Below are positions 47,807 through 59,084 of a stretch of 64,000 nucleotides of DNA, one piece after another. Below the pieces are notes generated by a model. The model saw only the letters and a program-made list of their open reading frames with translations, had not been told where the DNA came from and did no database searches. A program made the position numbers and the translations under genes. Position 1 is the stretch's first letter; each line of letters starts with the position of its first letter. Source of the DNA: Cliona cf. orientalis (Eukaryota; Porifera; Demospongiae; Clionaida; Clionaidae); NCBI GenBank assembly GCA_963930775.1, contig OZ005703.1:62001-126000 (forward strand), written 5' to 3'.

Positions 47807-50800
47807 TCATGCGTTGAGTCCCTGAACTTGCTTCATAATGGCGTCTAGTTTCTTGCTCTTCTGTGTGAAGGTATCTTGCTGCCTGGCCAGTTCAGCGCTG
47901 GTCCTCTCCATGGCTGCCCTCTCCTCTGCTAGGCTGCGACGCTCACTGTCATTTTCAGATCGAACTTTAGTGATCCACTCTTCGTTCTGAGCTCGATGGC
48001 TGTCCATCATCTCCTTCAGCTCCTGCACAGTTGGTAAGGGGTCGACACAGTTAGATATGCAATACTATTGACTAGAGCACTCTCTAGAGTGCATAGTTGG
48101 TAAGGGGTCGACACAGTTAGATATGCAATACTATGGACTAGAGCACACATACAGAGTGCATACCTGCTGTTGCTTCTCATAGAGTTCATAGTGAGCTTTC
48201 TTTTCAGCTTCAAATGCTGCTCTCTCAGCTTCTAGTGTGGCCGTGGCTCTGAGAGGGAGAGAAGGGAGGAGGGGATCAATTTGTGCACAGTAATTATAAT
48301 ATATTATATCTAATAATTATTTATCTGTAATCCTCCCATACTCTACACAGTTCTACTTACGAGTCCAACTGCTGAAATCTCTCAGCTAGAGTGTCGAACA
48401 TGTCATTGATTCTCTTGATGTAGGTGTTTCTTAGTTCATCGAAGTCTCGAGGCTTGACTGGGGTGGGTTGGGAGGGAGTGATCGTCTTCCGAGGGGCGGG
48501 GATGGGCGTGGCTGTCGTATACCGAGTCCGAGGGACAGGGGTCGGCTCATACCCTGACATGGGAGCTGGGGAATGGGAATGGAGATTAACAGTCATTCAT
48601 GCATTAGGTGAAGAGTACTGTAAATTGCAAATATTTCCGTGTTTCATGCAATAATTTTTCGCGTTAAATAATTTTTGGACAAACAACCCTGTACCGCATT
48701 ATTGCTAATATTGTGCATGTATTTTTGATAATTTTCGCACAAGCCAGGCTGTCCAAAAATATTATTTCAACAACGAAATATTCACGATTTATGGTATAGT
48801 TAGATTGATATAATTTTTAGTTAAGCCTCTCTATAAATCAGCTATCTCCAACAGTTTGAATTTTGCTGCATGAGGATACCTTTCATAGTGGTCCTCCATG
48901 CATCGTTGAAGTCGTGGTCCGAGTTCTGTCCCAGCAGCACATAGAGAGAGCTCTTGTAGACCACTGCTGAGTGGGCGTAACGATCTTCGGGCTTTCGAGA
49001 TCCAGGGGGCGTGGCTGATCGCCATGACAATGGACCTGAAGATGAACAATAAGGTCTAATAATTATTATCATGAATGTTTAAGTGTGTCGTCACCTGAAG
49101 GAGCTGTGATGTCAATATAATGAAGATCTGAAAAACATTTATCCTTACCATCCATCTCACTGAACCCACCAAACACAACTAGATACTGCAGGGAAAGAGA
49201 GGAGAATTGAATCCATGAGTATTTTAAGGATGAAAACAGTCTGATGGATCTTGTATCTATCTCACCAGGTTGGAGAGAGGGCTGAGAGTGAGGTAATCCC
49301 TGGACTGAGGGGGATTCCCCTCCATCTCCACCTTCGTCCACTCCAGAGTTCGAAGGTCGAGATAGTAGAAGTCATTGTACCAGACATTCTCCCCTCCGCT
49401 CCCCCCGGACACGTACATACGAGACCCAATCACACAGCTGCCGTGGTCACACCTGGAGGAGAGGGATGCATATCAGCATGTCAGTATAAACAGTTGCAAT
49501 TACGGAATTATAATTATTTTGGCCGACTCTTGGTTAAGAAGTTTGCTGAGAAGAGAATCAATGATTTTTCAATTAAAATCTATCTATTTGTCATAAAGGT
49601 GCAAATTTAATAGTGAGAGTCAATGATCGAGGATTATGGCATTGAGTTGCAGCGTAGCGGGGGGGGGGGGGGGGGGTATGCTGTGGACGGTTCGCATGAA
49701 TGGTATGTGTCATGTTGTCACACACAACGCTCGGCGCCATAACAACCTTAGCGTGTCAGTGAAAGAGAGAGCAGTGGTAGTTGACAAACTATCTATCTCT
49801 CTTCTCAAAACAAATGATGAAGTTTACCAATCCAACCCCAGCACCAGCCAGCTAGTGACAGTTTTGAGGCAATGGCATCGATACGGTGATATATACAGCA
49901 ACGCTGCCGGATCTAACAGACTTTTTGGGAGAAATTTATTTTCCCTTGTATAGTCTTGAGAGATGTATGTACATGTACCTTATTGGGGGGATTTTGCCGG
50001 TGGTGTCAGCAACACGCCACTCCAGATTACCTGCAATTAAAATAATATACTATACGGCAGAGTAGACCAGTTGTTATTTTATTTAATGCTCGATGTGTTA
50101 TTTTAATATCTACAAAGAGCTAATGACGCATTAGTTGGTTGAGTTACTGCTACCCATGTACCTGTATTGAGTATGTATGTTACGTTCTGCGCCTGACCAT
50201 CAAGAACACCTCCGAACAGAACAAGGCTACCCTCCCAGTGGACCGCAGTCAGACTCTGAGCTCGAGGGGCGGGGCCAGTCGTCTCAAGATGCTCCCACGT
50301 CCGGGTAGCTGGAGGAGGGGGGGAGGGAGATGAGAAGAGGAGGTGGATTGAGTAGATACTGCATTGGTACCTGTTGAGAAGACATAGAGTCCAGTAGCAC
50401 AGACGTACGTGTCTTCTTTATCCACTCCACCATAGAGATAAAGCTTCTCACCAACAGCACTGTAGGGAGAGGGAGGGAGGGAGAGGGAGAGGGAGGGGGA
50501 GGGGGAGGGAGGGAGACAATGTAATGTCATTCTATTTCATTGTGTACTAGCTCACGTTAGCGTAGGGCACTCCCTGGGCGATGGTTGATCTCCAAGCTGT
50601 TCCACCAACTCCCACTGCAGTGGCTGATCGTCCACTGCGCAGCAAGTAATGGACCATAAACACAAACACAGAGAGACTAACAAACACGTCTTGATAGTCA
50701 AATACGAATCATCCAAAGTGTAAGACCCCAGCTACTGATAATCACGTACAAAACTGCCCCCTACAAATCTCTATAGATGCATGCATGTAACTGCTCCGAA

Positions 50801-51269
50801 AATGAGGATAGCCCCTTTAATCATTGGCCATCAAGGTGTTTCCATGGCTACGGGTACGTGTTCACTCGTACTCACAGTCGAGCATGTACATGTCCGAGTG
50901 ATAGACAGTGGGGTCGTCCTCAAGGCTGACCTTTGTACCCCCATACAGGTAGACCCTGTGCCCCACTAGCGCACAGCCGACGCTATTCCTGCAACGAAGA
51001 GTGTATTAAAATTCATATCACCGTGAAATTACTAATTAGCTATAAGTATGTGTCCAATACAGGAATCTGACATATTATGTTATAGTATGAAACTTGAGAC
51101 GCATGCCTCGGGCCAGATCGTGTGTACTGAACGTACAAATTAATAGAATATTGAAAGTATTGGCAGTGACATACCTCGGAGAAGGCGGGGTGCCAGAAAT
51201 CTGCAATGCCTCCCACGATCCGAAAGCCAGGTCAGCAGTGGACGCGGCGGCTCCGCTGGGCGCAGCCAT
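47807..51269 (-). CDS. Kelch-repeat protein with C-terminal coiled coil
   Basis: Twelve exons give about 504 aa: 51269-51175, 50988-50876, 50634-50556, 50459-50371, 50308-50162, 50030-49979, 49452-49266, 49185-49095, 49035-48880, 48565-48361, 48248-48164 and 48022-47807; phases close. Residues 1-335 hold six kelch blades of the W...P..R / GG type: GTPPSPRNSVGCALVGHRVY, LYGGTKVS, KLYLYGGVDKEDTYV, WEHLETTGPAPRAQ, LFGGVLDGQAQN, YVSGGSGGENVWYNDFYYLD, YLVVFGGFSEMDGKDKCFSD and RKPEDRYAHSAVVYKSSLYV. A Pro/Thr linker follows (YEPTPVPRTRYTTATPIPAP). The last 150 residues form a charged coiled coil (FDELRNTYIKRINDMFDTLA, RRSLAEERAAMERTSAELAR). It belongs to the family of cytosolic beta-propeller adaptors (RABEPK/KLHDC/LZTR-like), but I cannot name the member; no BTB or F-box is present. 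The start is the first ATG, MAAPSGAAAS. Confidence 0.88.
48032..48164. repeat. 66-base direct repeat in kelch intron 11
   Basis: gttggtaaggggtcgacaca, gttagatatgcaatactat and gactagagca occur twice, about 66 bases apart, with the second copy ending at the exon 11 donor. The duplication spans almost the whole intron. Confidence 0.75.
48616..48797. mobile_element. MITE-like element in kelch intron 9
   Basis: The ends tactgtaaattgcaaatattt and aaatattcacgatttatggta are imperfect inverted repeats. The core reads aacaaccctgtaccgcatta. The ta-c-gta ends and the accgcattann(g)cta core recall family A, but the rest differs, so this is a related family. Confidence 0.6.
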
Positions 51270-51467
51270 CTCTCTCTCCTTCTATCCCTCGCTGGAACGA
51301 TCGAGCAGCAAGCGTTAATGGGCGTGGGAGCTCCAGTAAAACACAATGTTTACTAAATATGGAGCATCTCGCAGTAGTAGGAGGTGCCGACCGATCGATC
51401 GTGGTGCGATTTATTTAGAAACAAACACGGTGTGCTCTATTTGGAATAAAACAGCGTCTTCTAAAAG
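51270..51467. promoter_or_regulatory. Possible bidirectional promoter, kelch gene and NDUFA7
   Basis: There are 198 bases between divergent start codons. No TATA box or recognisable operator was seen. Inferred only from spacing. Confidence 0.35.
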
Positions 51468-52615
51468 ATGTCGAAGAGAGTTCCTGGTCAGCCTGGCAGA
51501 ATCGTTAGCTTTGTCCGAGATTTTCTCTTAGGGGTGAGTCGCATTCACATCATGTGTCTTAGAATAATTAAATTTTGTGCGCAATATATTCAGCTGGGAA
51601 CCGTTTTAATAAATATGTACACAAAAGCATAGAGTATCATCAAATTATTCTATAGAGTGTTGTGAGACGGTGTCCTACTAGCGATATCCAACCTCCAAGG
51701 GCCTCCAGTAAATCGAAAATATCTCAGCTCTGGCTAGGAGTACACTCACGGGAAAAAATGCGCTGGATAGCTCACTGAATGAGCTATCTACTGACGCCTT
51801 AACCGTGCAAATCGGTTCCGCGGAACCGCTGCTAGCTTCGTTTTTGTTTGTATTAAGTTTCTATGAGCTACATCTCTGCAGGACAATGTCTAGCAAGAAA
51901 TTTTCTCTGCCGGACATGTAATTTTTGCTAGGCAATGTCCGGCAGAGAAAAAAAAAAAATTCTCTCTGCCGGACATGTCTATAATATTATAGCAGTTCTA
52001 GCAAAATATTTTCTCTGTGCTGGACATTTTGTGGGATGGTGTCCTGCATAAAATTTAATAATAATTATTCTAATTTTGTGAGTTATTTTACATGTGAGCA
52101 ATGTTGTTCCATTGCAGCGTCCTGTATCGGCCAGTCCGTGGTTGAGAATGAGATCCGTCCTCTCCCCTCGCTCCCCTTCCCCTCCCAACCTCCCTCCTGG
52201 CCCCGCCCACAAACTAGCCTTCAATTACTACTGTTCTCGAGACCTCCGTCGGAGTGTAGCCCCACCCACCTCAGTCTCAATGCAGAAACAGATTTCCCAG
52301 AGCTCAGAGGAAGTGACCAGGTTTGTTGAAAGAAAACACAAGTGATGGCCTATGTAATACTTATAGTGTCTACCGTAGATCTGGAAATTTTCGTGTAAAG
52401 AAACTTTTGTATGATAAAAAAATTTTCGTAGGAACGACCCCTTACCGGATTAGCGTTAATAGTTTTTAGTACCCACCATCGACTGCGAAAATACAACGAA
52501 AATTTCCAGATTTACGGTATCACTTTTCCCCTGCAGTGAAGAAGTGGCGTTTCCTCAGTTGTTGACTCCACCCACTCCTGGCTCCGGACACCAATGGACA
52601 CTAAAACAAGATTAA
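51468..52615 (+). CDS. NDUFA7: NADH dehydrogenase 1 alpha subcomplex subunit 7
   Basis: Three exons give 115 aa (human about 113): 51468-51533, 52118-52320 and 52537-52615; phases close. The family core is PPNLPPGPAHKLAFNYYCSR followed by DLRRSVAPP, then MQKQI, and the C-terminus ends WTLKQD where relatives end with a similar Trp motif. NDUFA7 (B14.5a) is an accessory subunit of respiratory complex I in the mitochondrial inner membrane. The protein has no classical cleaved leader, as in relatives. Intron 1 contains short dispersed repeats and intron 2 a MITE. Confidence 0.9.
51655..52060. repeat. Dispersed tccggca/ggacat repeats in NDUFA7 intron 1
   Basis: Several words of the type ctctgccggacatgt and its complement acaatgtccggcagag, plus gggatggtgtcctgcataaaa, are separated by attttctc-type spacers. 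The pattern ggac-n5-tcc with aaaa/tttt flanks resembles the clusters at 14.3-15.0 kb and 58.0-58.2 kb. Confidence 0.6.
52371..52520 (+). mobile_element. MITE family A, copy in NDUFA7 intron 2
   Basis: The ends taccgtagatctggaaatttt and aaaatttccagatttacggta are the best-kept terminal inverted repeats of the family. The core is aacgaccccttaccggatta. It occupies most of the intron and is shorter (150 bases) than the other two copies. Confidence 0.85.
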
Positions 52616-53047
52616 TAAAATAGCAGTAGTTGGTGTAAAGTGTACTCAGCCATCATGCATTGTCGAGCTTGTATTGTGACCATTCTGTTTGTGCAAAAAT
52701 ATTACGTTCGAACTATAATAGGGTACTGTTGAATACAAATTGGTTAAGGTCGTCAACGTAACTAGCGGGCTGCTATAGAAATAGGTAAAGATCGTTGAGA
52801 CTTTTGGCAGACATACGAGGTCAGTAATAGGTATAGGTCGTCGAGGAACAACAGCACAAGACCAACAAGAATACACATTTTCAAAATAAAAAAGCGAAAT
52901 CTGAGCTTCAAATTCAAATATTTACAAAATTGGAATAATCTTTAGTAAAAAAAAAAAGGTATTTACTGTACAAGTGAAATTTGAGCTTCAGACATTCAAA
53001 TATTAATTTTAACAAAATTGGAATAATCTTTAGTGAAAAAAGTTTCT

Positions 53048-55492
53048 TCACAAAAGTACTACAAATGTGATCCACTGCATGTATAGCTGCTCACTAGTAT
53101 CACAAGATCTGCAGAAAGAGATGGATATGACAGCAATACTGCATCTAACACGGAACAAGCTTACAGTGCATGTTGATCCACAAGCCGGTAGATGCTCCAA
53201 CTGCACATTCCATGTCACCTCCCACCACCTACAGCAAGCATGAATGGTCAAAGACAATACTTCTCAAAATGGTAGCCATGATCACCTTCTAGTCACAGAC
53301 TAGATGCCTACCCACACATGGAATGGCCAGCAGTTGGTTGGTAGAGCCATGAGTCACCCCCTGGATAGTATATACTGCAATAAAATTTGAGAGAAAATAC
53401 TCTGAAATTGAACATACAAATTGTGTATAGGGAGGTCCAATATGTCCATCACAGGGAGAGAGGAGAGAGGGAGCAGGTCTCCAGGTAGACAGACATCTTT
53501 CCCTCCAGCCTCCAGGGACAGTTGGCAGACATCTTTCCCTCTGGCCTCCAGGGAGTCGGCAGACACATTTTTTCCTCTGGCCTCCAGGGACAGTCGGCTG
53601 CACTAGGAAGAATGGTGGTTGGCCTCGACCACATTCACCAGATATCCTTGATCAAGAGTTCACTTTGGGCCTTCAAGTACCAAGACAATGGCTGGAAAAT
53701 TGGAATAAAAGATGTTACAGACAACAATACAACTGTATATACCTTGCCAGCCAGCGAGTCAAGTCCATTACTCCACACAAGCAATGTCTGAAAATATCGT
53801 TAAATTGCATGCAGGGAAAATAGCAGGACATTGTGTAAATAGCTGTAAACATACAAAAACTATACTGTGCTTTGCAAGTCAGTTGTCCAGTGGAAAGGGT
53901 AAATAGGGACGCAAGGATAGGCTGTCAGTTTGCAGATCAGTTACCTAAGAAAAGTTGTCTCTGTCACTATGTAAAGCACATCACATGCACAGTTGATCAA
54001 GCCACTTTCCTGAGGGGAAACCCCTCTCTATCTTGTATCACTCGAGCTGGATAACGTATTCTTGCTGAAAAGCATATGAAACTGGGGAAATGGAAAAAGG
54101 TGTATAAAAATGTACAAGAGAGAAACTGCAAGTCACTTTCCTGATGAAGAATGCAAAAAAATTTTCATCTTGATGGAAATCTCACCCCATGGTGGCACAT
54201 ACAAGCAATATACCAACAAAAAAGAAAAAAACAATACACTAAAATTTAAAATTGAAATTGCAGTTTGTTGACCAGATTAACTACAAATTAGCTGGGATTA
54301 GTGATGCACAGAATAGTTTTAATTTGCACTTTTGTGCAATTTAAAACCAAATGGGCATCAATAGTAATTGGTTTAATTTAGCATTTTAAAACCAATTAGT
54401 GCACATACAGCAGTAACAATTAGTCTTACTTCACATTAATTTTTTTTACCAAATATGACAATGGACTGCCATGTGCATGTAGAGATACATGCACTGCAGT
54501 TGAAGACAGTAACAACTGGTTAGCTGGAGCCACCAGCCAACGAGACTCGCACACACTCACGGCCAGTGATGAAGGGATGATCCGAGTCCGTCCGTCCAGG
54601 GTTTCTCGTTTCCACAGGTATCACAAAAATACCTACAGAAACGAGAGAGGAGAGAGACAGTAAACAAAAGATCATACAATTTTTAATATTTAACATCTAA
54701 AATGAAATTGCTAGTCAAGTTGCTGCTGCACCTTCGACAATTTCAACCCGTCACAGGCCATGCGTCTGCCTGCTGCGACCAAACAGCCTTGGTACCAGAA
54801 CACTCTATCCGCAGTATTAGAACACTATGGATGGAATAGACTGGCATTAAGGCTATTCCCCACCACAGACACAGACATCGCCCCGAAGGACTCGATGCAA
54901 AAGCACCTGTGCCTACACCCCAAAGGGCCCCAAATGGGTTAAGCCAAAATCATCGAGGACATGCAACAGCAACTTCTAAGCTATCTAACACCTCCCAGGC
55001 CCCACTCCCTCCCTCCCTCCCTCACGTTCAAGATGAATTGAAATGTGCGTGAACAACTGCCCTGCACAAGAGCCAGACATACACCAGGAATGGCAGCCCG
55101 GGAACTACCGCCCCAGCATAAGCTGGTGATACTCTCAATACATATCACAGCTGAACTCAACGGAACTACGCGAACCATTAATTCCCTTCTCACTCGAGTC
55201 GTACCACCTAATGTCGCAGAATACACGCTGGCCAGGCATGTATTTTGCGGCAAAATTAGCGGCGAATCGGCCTAACCTACGGAATTCGTTGCAAGTATGC
55301 GGGCCAGGCACATTTACAACGATCCGATAATCGAATGTATCGGGAAAGTACGGCTCGCGAGAAAGGAATTGATGGTATTTTCTAAATAAAAATTGGGACA
55401 TAGATACCTTAGACTGCGTGGTCTAACGTGTCTATGCCGGGTCCTCCAGACTCGCCATTAATTGCATTATGATCCGGATAGTACGGTGCCAT
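53048..55492 (-). CDS. Unrecognised spliced gene (3' half supported, 5' half uncertain)
   Basis: Five exons join with consensus sites and matching phases: 53787-53743, 53691-53639, 53374-53312, 53228-53165 and 53074-53048 (TGA). They encode about 83 aa reading TLLVWSNGLDSLAGK, PLSWYLKAQSELLIKDI, YYPGGDSWLYQPTAGHSMC, WWEVTWNVQLEHLPACG and WITFVVLL. The piece is rich in Trp and Tyr with a few Cys. Upstream, less certain: an exon at about 54633-54562 between a good acceptor and donor, readable as IFVIPVETRNPGRTDSDHPF or, in another frame, FCDTCGNEKPW; and a possible first exon at 55492 (MAPYYPDHNAINGESGG). I could not link these to the 3' part in phase, so at least one exon is missing. No family comes to mind. 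A spliced lineage-specific or fast-evolving gene is the best reading; chance phase agreement over five exons is unlikely but not excluded. Confidence 0.45.
53495..53605. repeat. Tandem ~30-base repeat in an intron of the unrecognised gene
   Basis: Three to four copies of ctggcctccagggacagt with gcagacatctttccctc variants. The array lies within the intron 53375-53638. Confidence 0.75.
53800..54540. other. Stretch without a supported exon
   Basis: This lies inside the unrecognised minus-strand gene and should contain the missing linking exon. I see AT-rich sequence and aaaccaatt-type direct words near 54340-54410 but no exon that fits in phase. Confidence 0.3.
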
Positions 55493-56207
55493 GGTGAGCC
55501 TAGCACGGGCCTAGACTAGAATTAGCAAGTTACAGTAAATCCTTTAGAAAATACGCGCTGCCACAATAAAAGAATTCTACAACTTATCTTCAAAAATCCA
55601 TGAAGATGAAGCCACCATGCGATCGAGAATCACCGTTCAAATCTTTTTCCTTCTCCATCGATGTAAAGGCAACGACTCGTCCAAAATCTCCCTGCGAAGG
55701 CCATCACGCGGCGACCAACTGCATGCAAGATCCACTCTGCACTAGTGTTTTTATCCAGTCCACGGTTGCAGAAAGCGCGCGCGTGCAGGTTCCCAGCGTC
55801 GCTATGGGAGTGCGGCTGTGTTGATAGTAGAGAGGGAGGGCCTAGGCGCCTAGACGTGATTGTGGGTTGTAAAGTTGTATAAATTGTGTAGTAGACGTGC
55901 CACCTGAGCTGCATCAGGGCAGGGTTGTAGTGCGCATGCGTGATATAAAACAACGCGAGATAGCGCACTCGCTTTGAGGTGTACACAAACAATCAACCTT
56001 GCCATAGAGAGAATAGTGTGCCTGTAGTAACCATTGTCATGTAACAAAAATGATAATAGTATTATTATTAATAAAAAATAATATTATTATACTCACTATT
56101 AAAGATTGAAAATAAATTAAAAATGCATTTATTATCATCATTAGGATAAATAGTCAAGTCAACCAGTCCTAGCTATAATAATATGGCCCACCAGTATACA
56201 CAACTTG
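55493..56207. other. Spacer before HMG-CoA synthase 3' end
   Basis: GC-richer DNA to about 55950 with gcgcgcg words, then AT-rich ataatattatta repeats. It may hold the promoter of the unrecognised gene. No gene seen. Confidence 0.4.
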
Positions 56208-58704
56208 CTACACAGTCCCATTGGAGAGAGTTTGCTGTGCCAGTGCTAGAGGGGACTTTAGTTCTGCCCCTGCTCGTTTAGCGCCAGACTCGGCCACTGG
56301 TGGCACACGCACATAGCTACGTCGATGCTTCTCGTCGACCCCAGTGAGGTAGTAGGTGCCGGGGAAGAGTTGGGCGGGGTCTCCGACCGGCTTGTACGGA
56401 GCTAAGTGATGGGTCTCTTCACGTAGCTTCATGGTTGCCTCAAAGTCAGCTGGAGGGATGGTCTTCCTTGCCCCCAGAGTCTTTGGGATGTTGAGCAACG
56501 TCTGTGTTAGCTGAGAGAGCTGTGGGGAATCTGCCACCCTGAGGGAGTACATGCACGAGGCAAGGCCAGAGCCGTAGGAGAACATCACTACTCTCTTTCC
56601 TATCAGCTCACTGGGAGTCTTACTGCAGATATATATGGGGTGGATGGACAAAATTAATGCTGCTTCCTTTGAAATAATATCAAAAATGCAATATTAGTGG
56701 AGGTGCTTAAAATTCAATTTTGTGAAATCCTCAATAACATAACAGATTTGCTATGCCTGTCGTGTCTGTCTTACCTTGCCAGCAGTGAGGCTAGTCCACC
56801 ATAGAGAGATGCAGTGTACATGTTCCCCACCTCTCTCCCCAGCAGAGCAGTCGGGTCCGTCTTAGCCTTAAATTCTGCAGCGCTGCTCTTTAACATCAGC
56901 TTCTCCACGTCCCTATCTCCCATTGTGCTCTCCAGGATTTTCCCCCCGAGGGCGTCTAGACCAGCGTAGCGACCAGCCGCGCTCACGTCTGGAGAGGGAT
57001 CACGATAGAAATCCACCAATTTTAGTCTAGCGAGGCTTTTGGCGACCAGTTTGGTGAAGGGGGAATGAAAGATGAAGAAATCTGCCTCTTGAATCGTGAA
57101 CGGTTTCTCGGTGGTACTGGCCCTATCTGCATAGCGCTGGTAGCACTTGTCTAGAGCGCCGAGGTAGCACTGGATGGAGAGCTTTCCATCGACCACGGGG
57201 TACTCAGAGCTGAGGTCCGGCTTGTAGAAGTCATAGGCATGCTCCATGTGGACTGCCCTGAGACCTGCAGAGAGAGAGGGGGGGGGGGGTGCACGCATGG
57301 AAGCGATGATGTTAAAATTGTTAAAAATATCTCCCATTTCATAACATAATTCCCCACTGCCAAACATGTACATACCTAAACTTGTTACTAAAAATAGAAC
57401 ATTCACAGTGCTGAGTCATAATAATAAAACATGACAAGCAGCTGCTGTGTCCACCATCATCACTGCCAATAATCATGTACAAAGATACAGCAACATTGCA
57501 TCCACTATAAACAGCTTCAAGAGGAACAAGGACTGACTGACAAACTCTTTAGCTCAGCTAGTGAACTACCATTAGGACACTTTCGTTTGCGGGTACTAAA
57601 TTTAGCCAAATTAGCGATTTGCCCAAATTTTCGCTAAAAATTGTACCCACGAATATTACTTTTTTCAACATTTTGAATAAAATTAATAGAATGCTAATTT
57701 TGAAAAATCGCTAAAATGAGGTATACCCGCTAAACGCACTATTTCCGAAATCCACTAAAAATTTGTACCCGCAAATAATAGTAGGCCTAAGGTGTTCCAT
57801 ACATACCTCTCTCCATGACCAGCGGAGCGTTGGGTCCGACCAGCACAGCCACCGCCCCCACACCTCCAGTGGGTCGGGCATTGCCCGAGGCATACACTGC
57901 AATATCACCAGCAACAACCAACGCAAAACGACCTGAAAAATTATAGAATACATGTTAAAATTAGCAAATTTCCCTTTCTATGATAATAATTATTACATAA
58001 AATTTTTGTCGGACAATATCCAGCAAAATCAATTTTTGTCGGACAATATCGAGCAAAATCAATTTTTGTCGGACAATATCCAGCAAAATCAATTTTTGTT
58101 GGATAATATCCAGCAAAATCAATTTTTGTCGGATAATATCCAGCAAAATCAACTTTTGTTGGATCAAAACTAACTTTTATCGGAAAATATCCAGCATTAA
58201 TTTTGTCATGATTATATATCCAGCAAAATCAACTTTTGTTATTGAGTGCTTACCATCCCAAGCGCTGCTCTCCACCCATGACACTGCGTTGAACAGCGCC
58301 TGAGTCCCACCATAGCATGCGTTGGTAGTGTCGATCCCCTCCACGTTGCTGTTCCCACTCTCTGCAAACAGCTGCATCAGAACCGTCTTCACGCTCTTAC
58401 TCTTGTCCAAGATCGTCTCCGTGCCAATCTCCAATCTGCCGATGTCAGCATATTCCACTCCATTTTTCTCGACAAGGCCTTGTACTACAGTCAGGCATAA
58501 TGAGTTGATGTCCTCCAGATCGCCACAGAACCCCATGTTGCTCTGACCGAGACCGATCGTGTATTTCCCCTGGCCCACTCCATCGAAACTCTCCAGCTCC
58601 GTCTGATTCACGCATGTCGACGGAAAATAGACCTCCATGGCTAGAATTCCAACATCCTGGGGCCATCGCCCGTCACGTAGCGACTCTAACTTCGTTACAG
58701 GCAT
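56208..58704 (-). CDS. HMGCS1: Hydroxymethylglutaryl-CoA synthase
   Basis: Four exons give about 493 aa: 58704-58254, 57932-57807, 57264-56775 and 56622-56208; phases close. The thiolase-fold active site is complete: [17 protein letters not shown] holds the catalytic Glu and the acyl-accepting Cys, and [18 protein letters not shown] the catalytic His. Other landmarks: [101 protein letters not shown] and [13 protein letters not shown]. It condenses acetyl-CoA with acetoacetyl-CoA to HMG-CoA, the committed feed into mevalonate. No mitochondrial leader is seen ([17 protein letters not shown]), so a cytosolic HMGCS1-type enzyme is inferred. The in-frame extension upstream of this ATG has no other ATG. 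Confidence 0.96.
57584..57778. mobile_element. MITE-like element in HMGCS intron 2
   Basis: The ends cgtttgcgggtacta and tttgtacccgcaaata are inverted. The interior repeats tttcgctaaaaattgtaccc-type words and their complements. About 190 bases, non-coding, a family distinct from family A. Confidence 0.6.
57998..58232. repeat. 29-30-base tandem repeat in HMGCS intron 1
   Basis: Seven to eight units of tttttgtcggacaatatcca plus gcaaaatcaa run almost to the exon 1 donor. The word matches, in reverse complement, the gcaggacggcatccgacaaaa family at 14.3-15.0 kb. Copies differ mostly at single C/T positions (gtcgga/gttgga). Confidence 0.88.
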
Positions 58705-59084
58705 CTTTCTTTGAGTTGTGATGTTACGTTCTGTCCAGCGATCGTTGGTATGGCGCAAATGGCGTGCAGTTCGGCGATAAATATCGGTGAAATCGGATGT
58801 TGGGATTTATATAACACATCAGGATATGTAGGCTGGGTAGATGCGCTCCGTACAATGCATAGATGGCACCATCAATAAAAACGGAAGATCATCCTCAGCT
58901 CAGAGCAAATCGTGAATATAACGTGCAGCGCGACATTTAGAAAATCAGCTGAGCTGGCTAATGGGAGGGGCTTCCCCTCAGCGGGTGCGGTGCAGCGCGC
59001 GCACATAAGTCGTTTTCTGGGCGTGTTCACTAAGATCGGGGATCGGACGATCGAACAAGTATTCACACCAAATTGATCGAGAGA
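58705..59084. promoter_or_regulatory. Divergent promoter region, HMGCS and SPTLC1
   Basis: There are 380 bases between divergent start codons. On the minus strand a TATA-like ttatataaatccc lies at about 58802-58814, roughly 100 bases before the HMGCS ATG. A cggaag ETS-like word lies near 58880 and a gggaggggct GC-rich block near 58965. No clear sterol response element was recognised by eye. Confidence 0.45.

Noticed and set aside
53522..53791. Plus-strand open frame (WAFKYQDNGWKIGIKD) as an SPRY-like protein
   Set aside because: It is opposite two minus-strand exons that have consensus splice sites and matching phases. The plus frame has no such support.
55135..55401. 88-residue minus-strand open frame (MSQFLFRKYHQFLSREPYFP) as a gene
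   Set aside because: The composition is protein-like, but there is no family resemblance and no splice join to neighbours. It may belong to the unrecognised gene, but I cannot support it.
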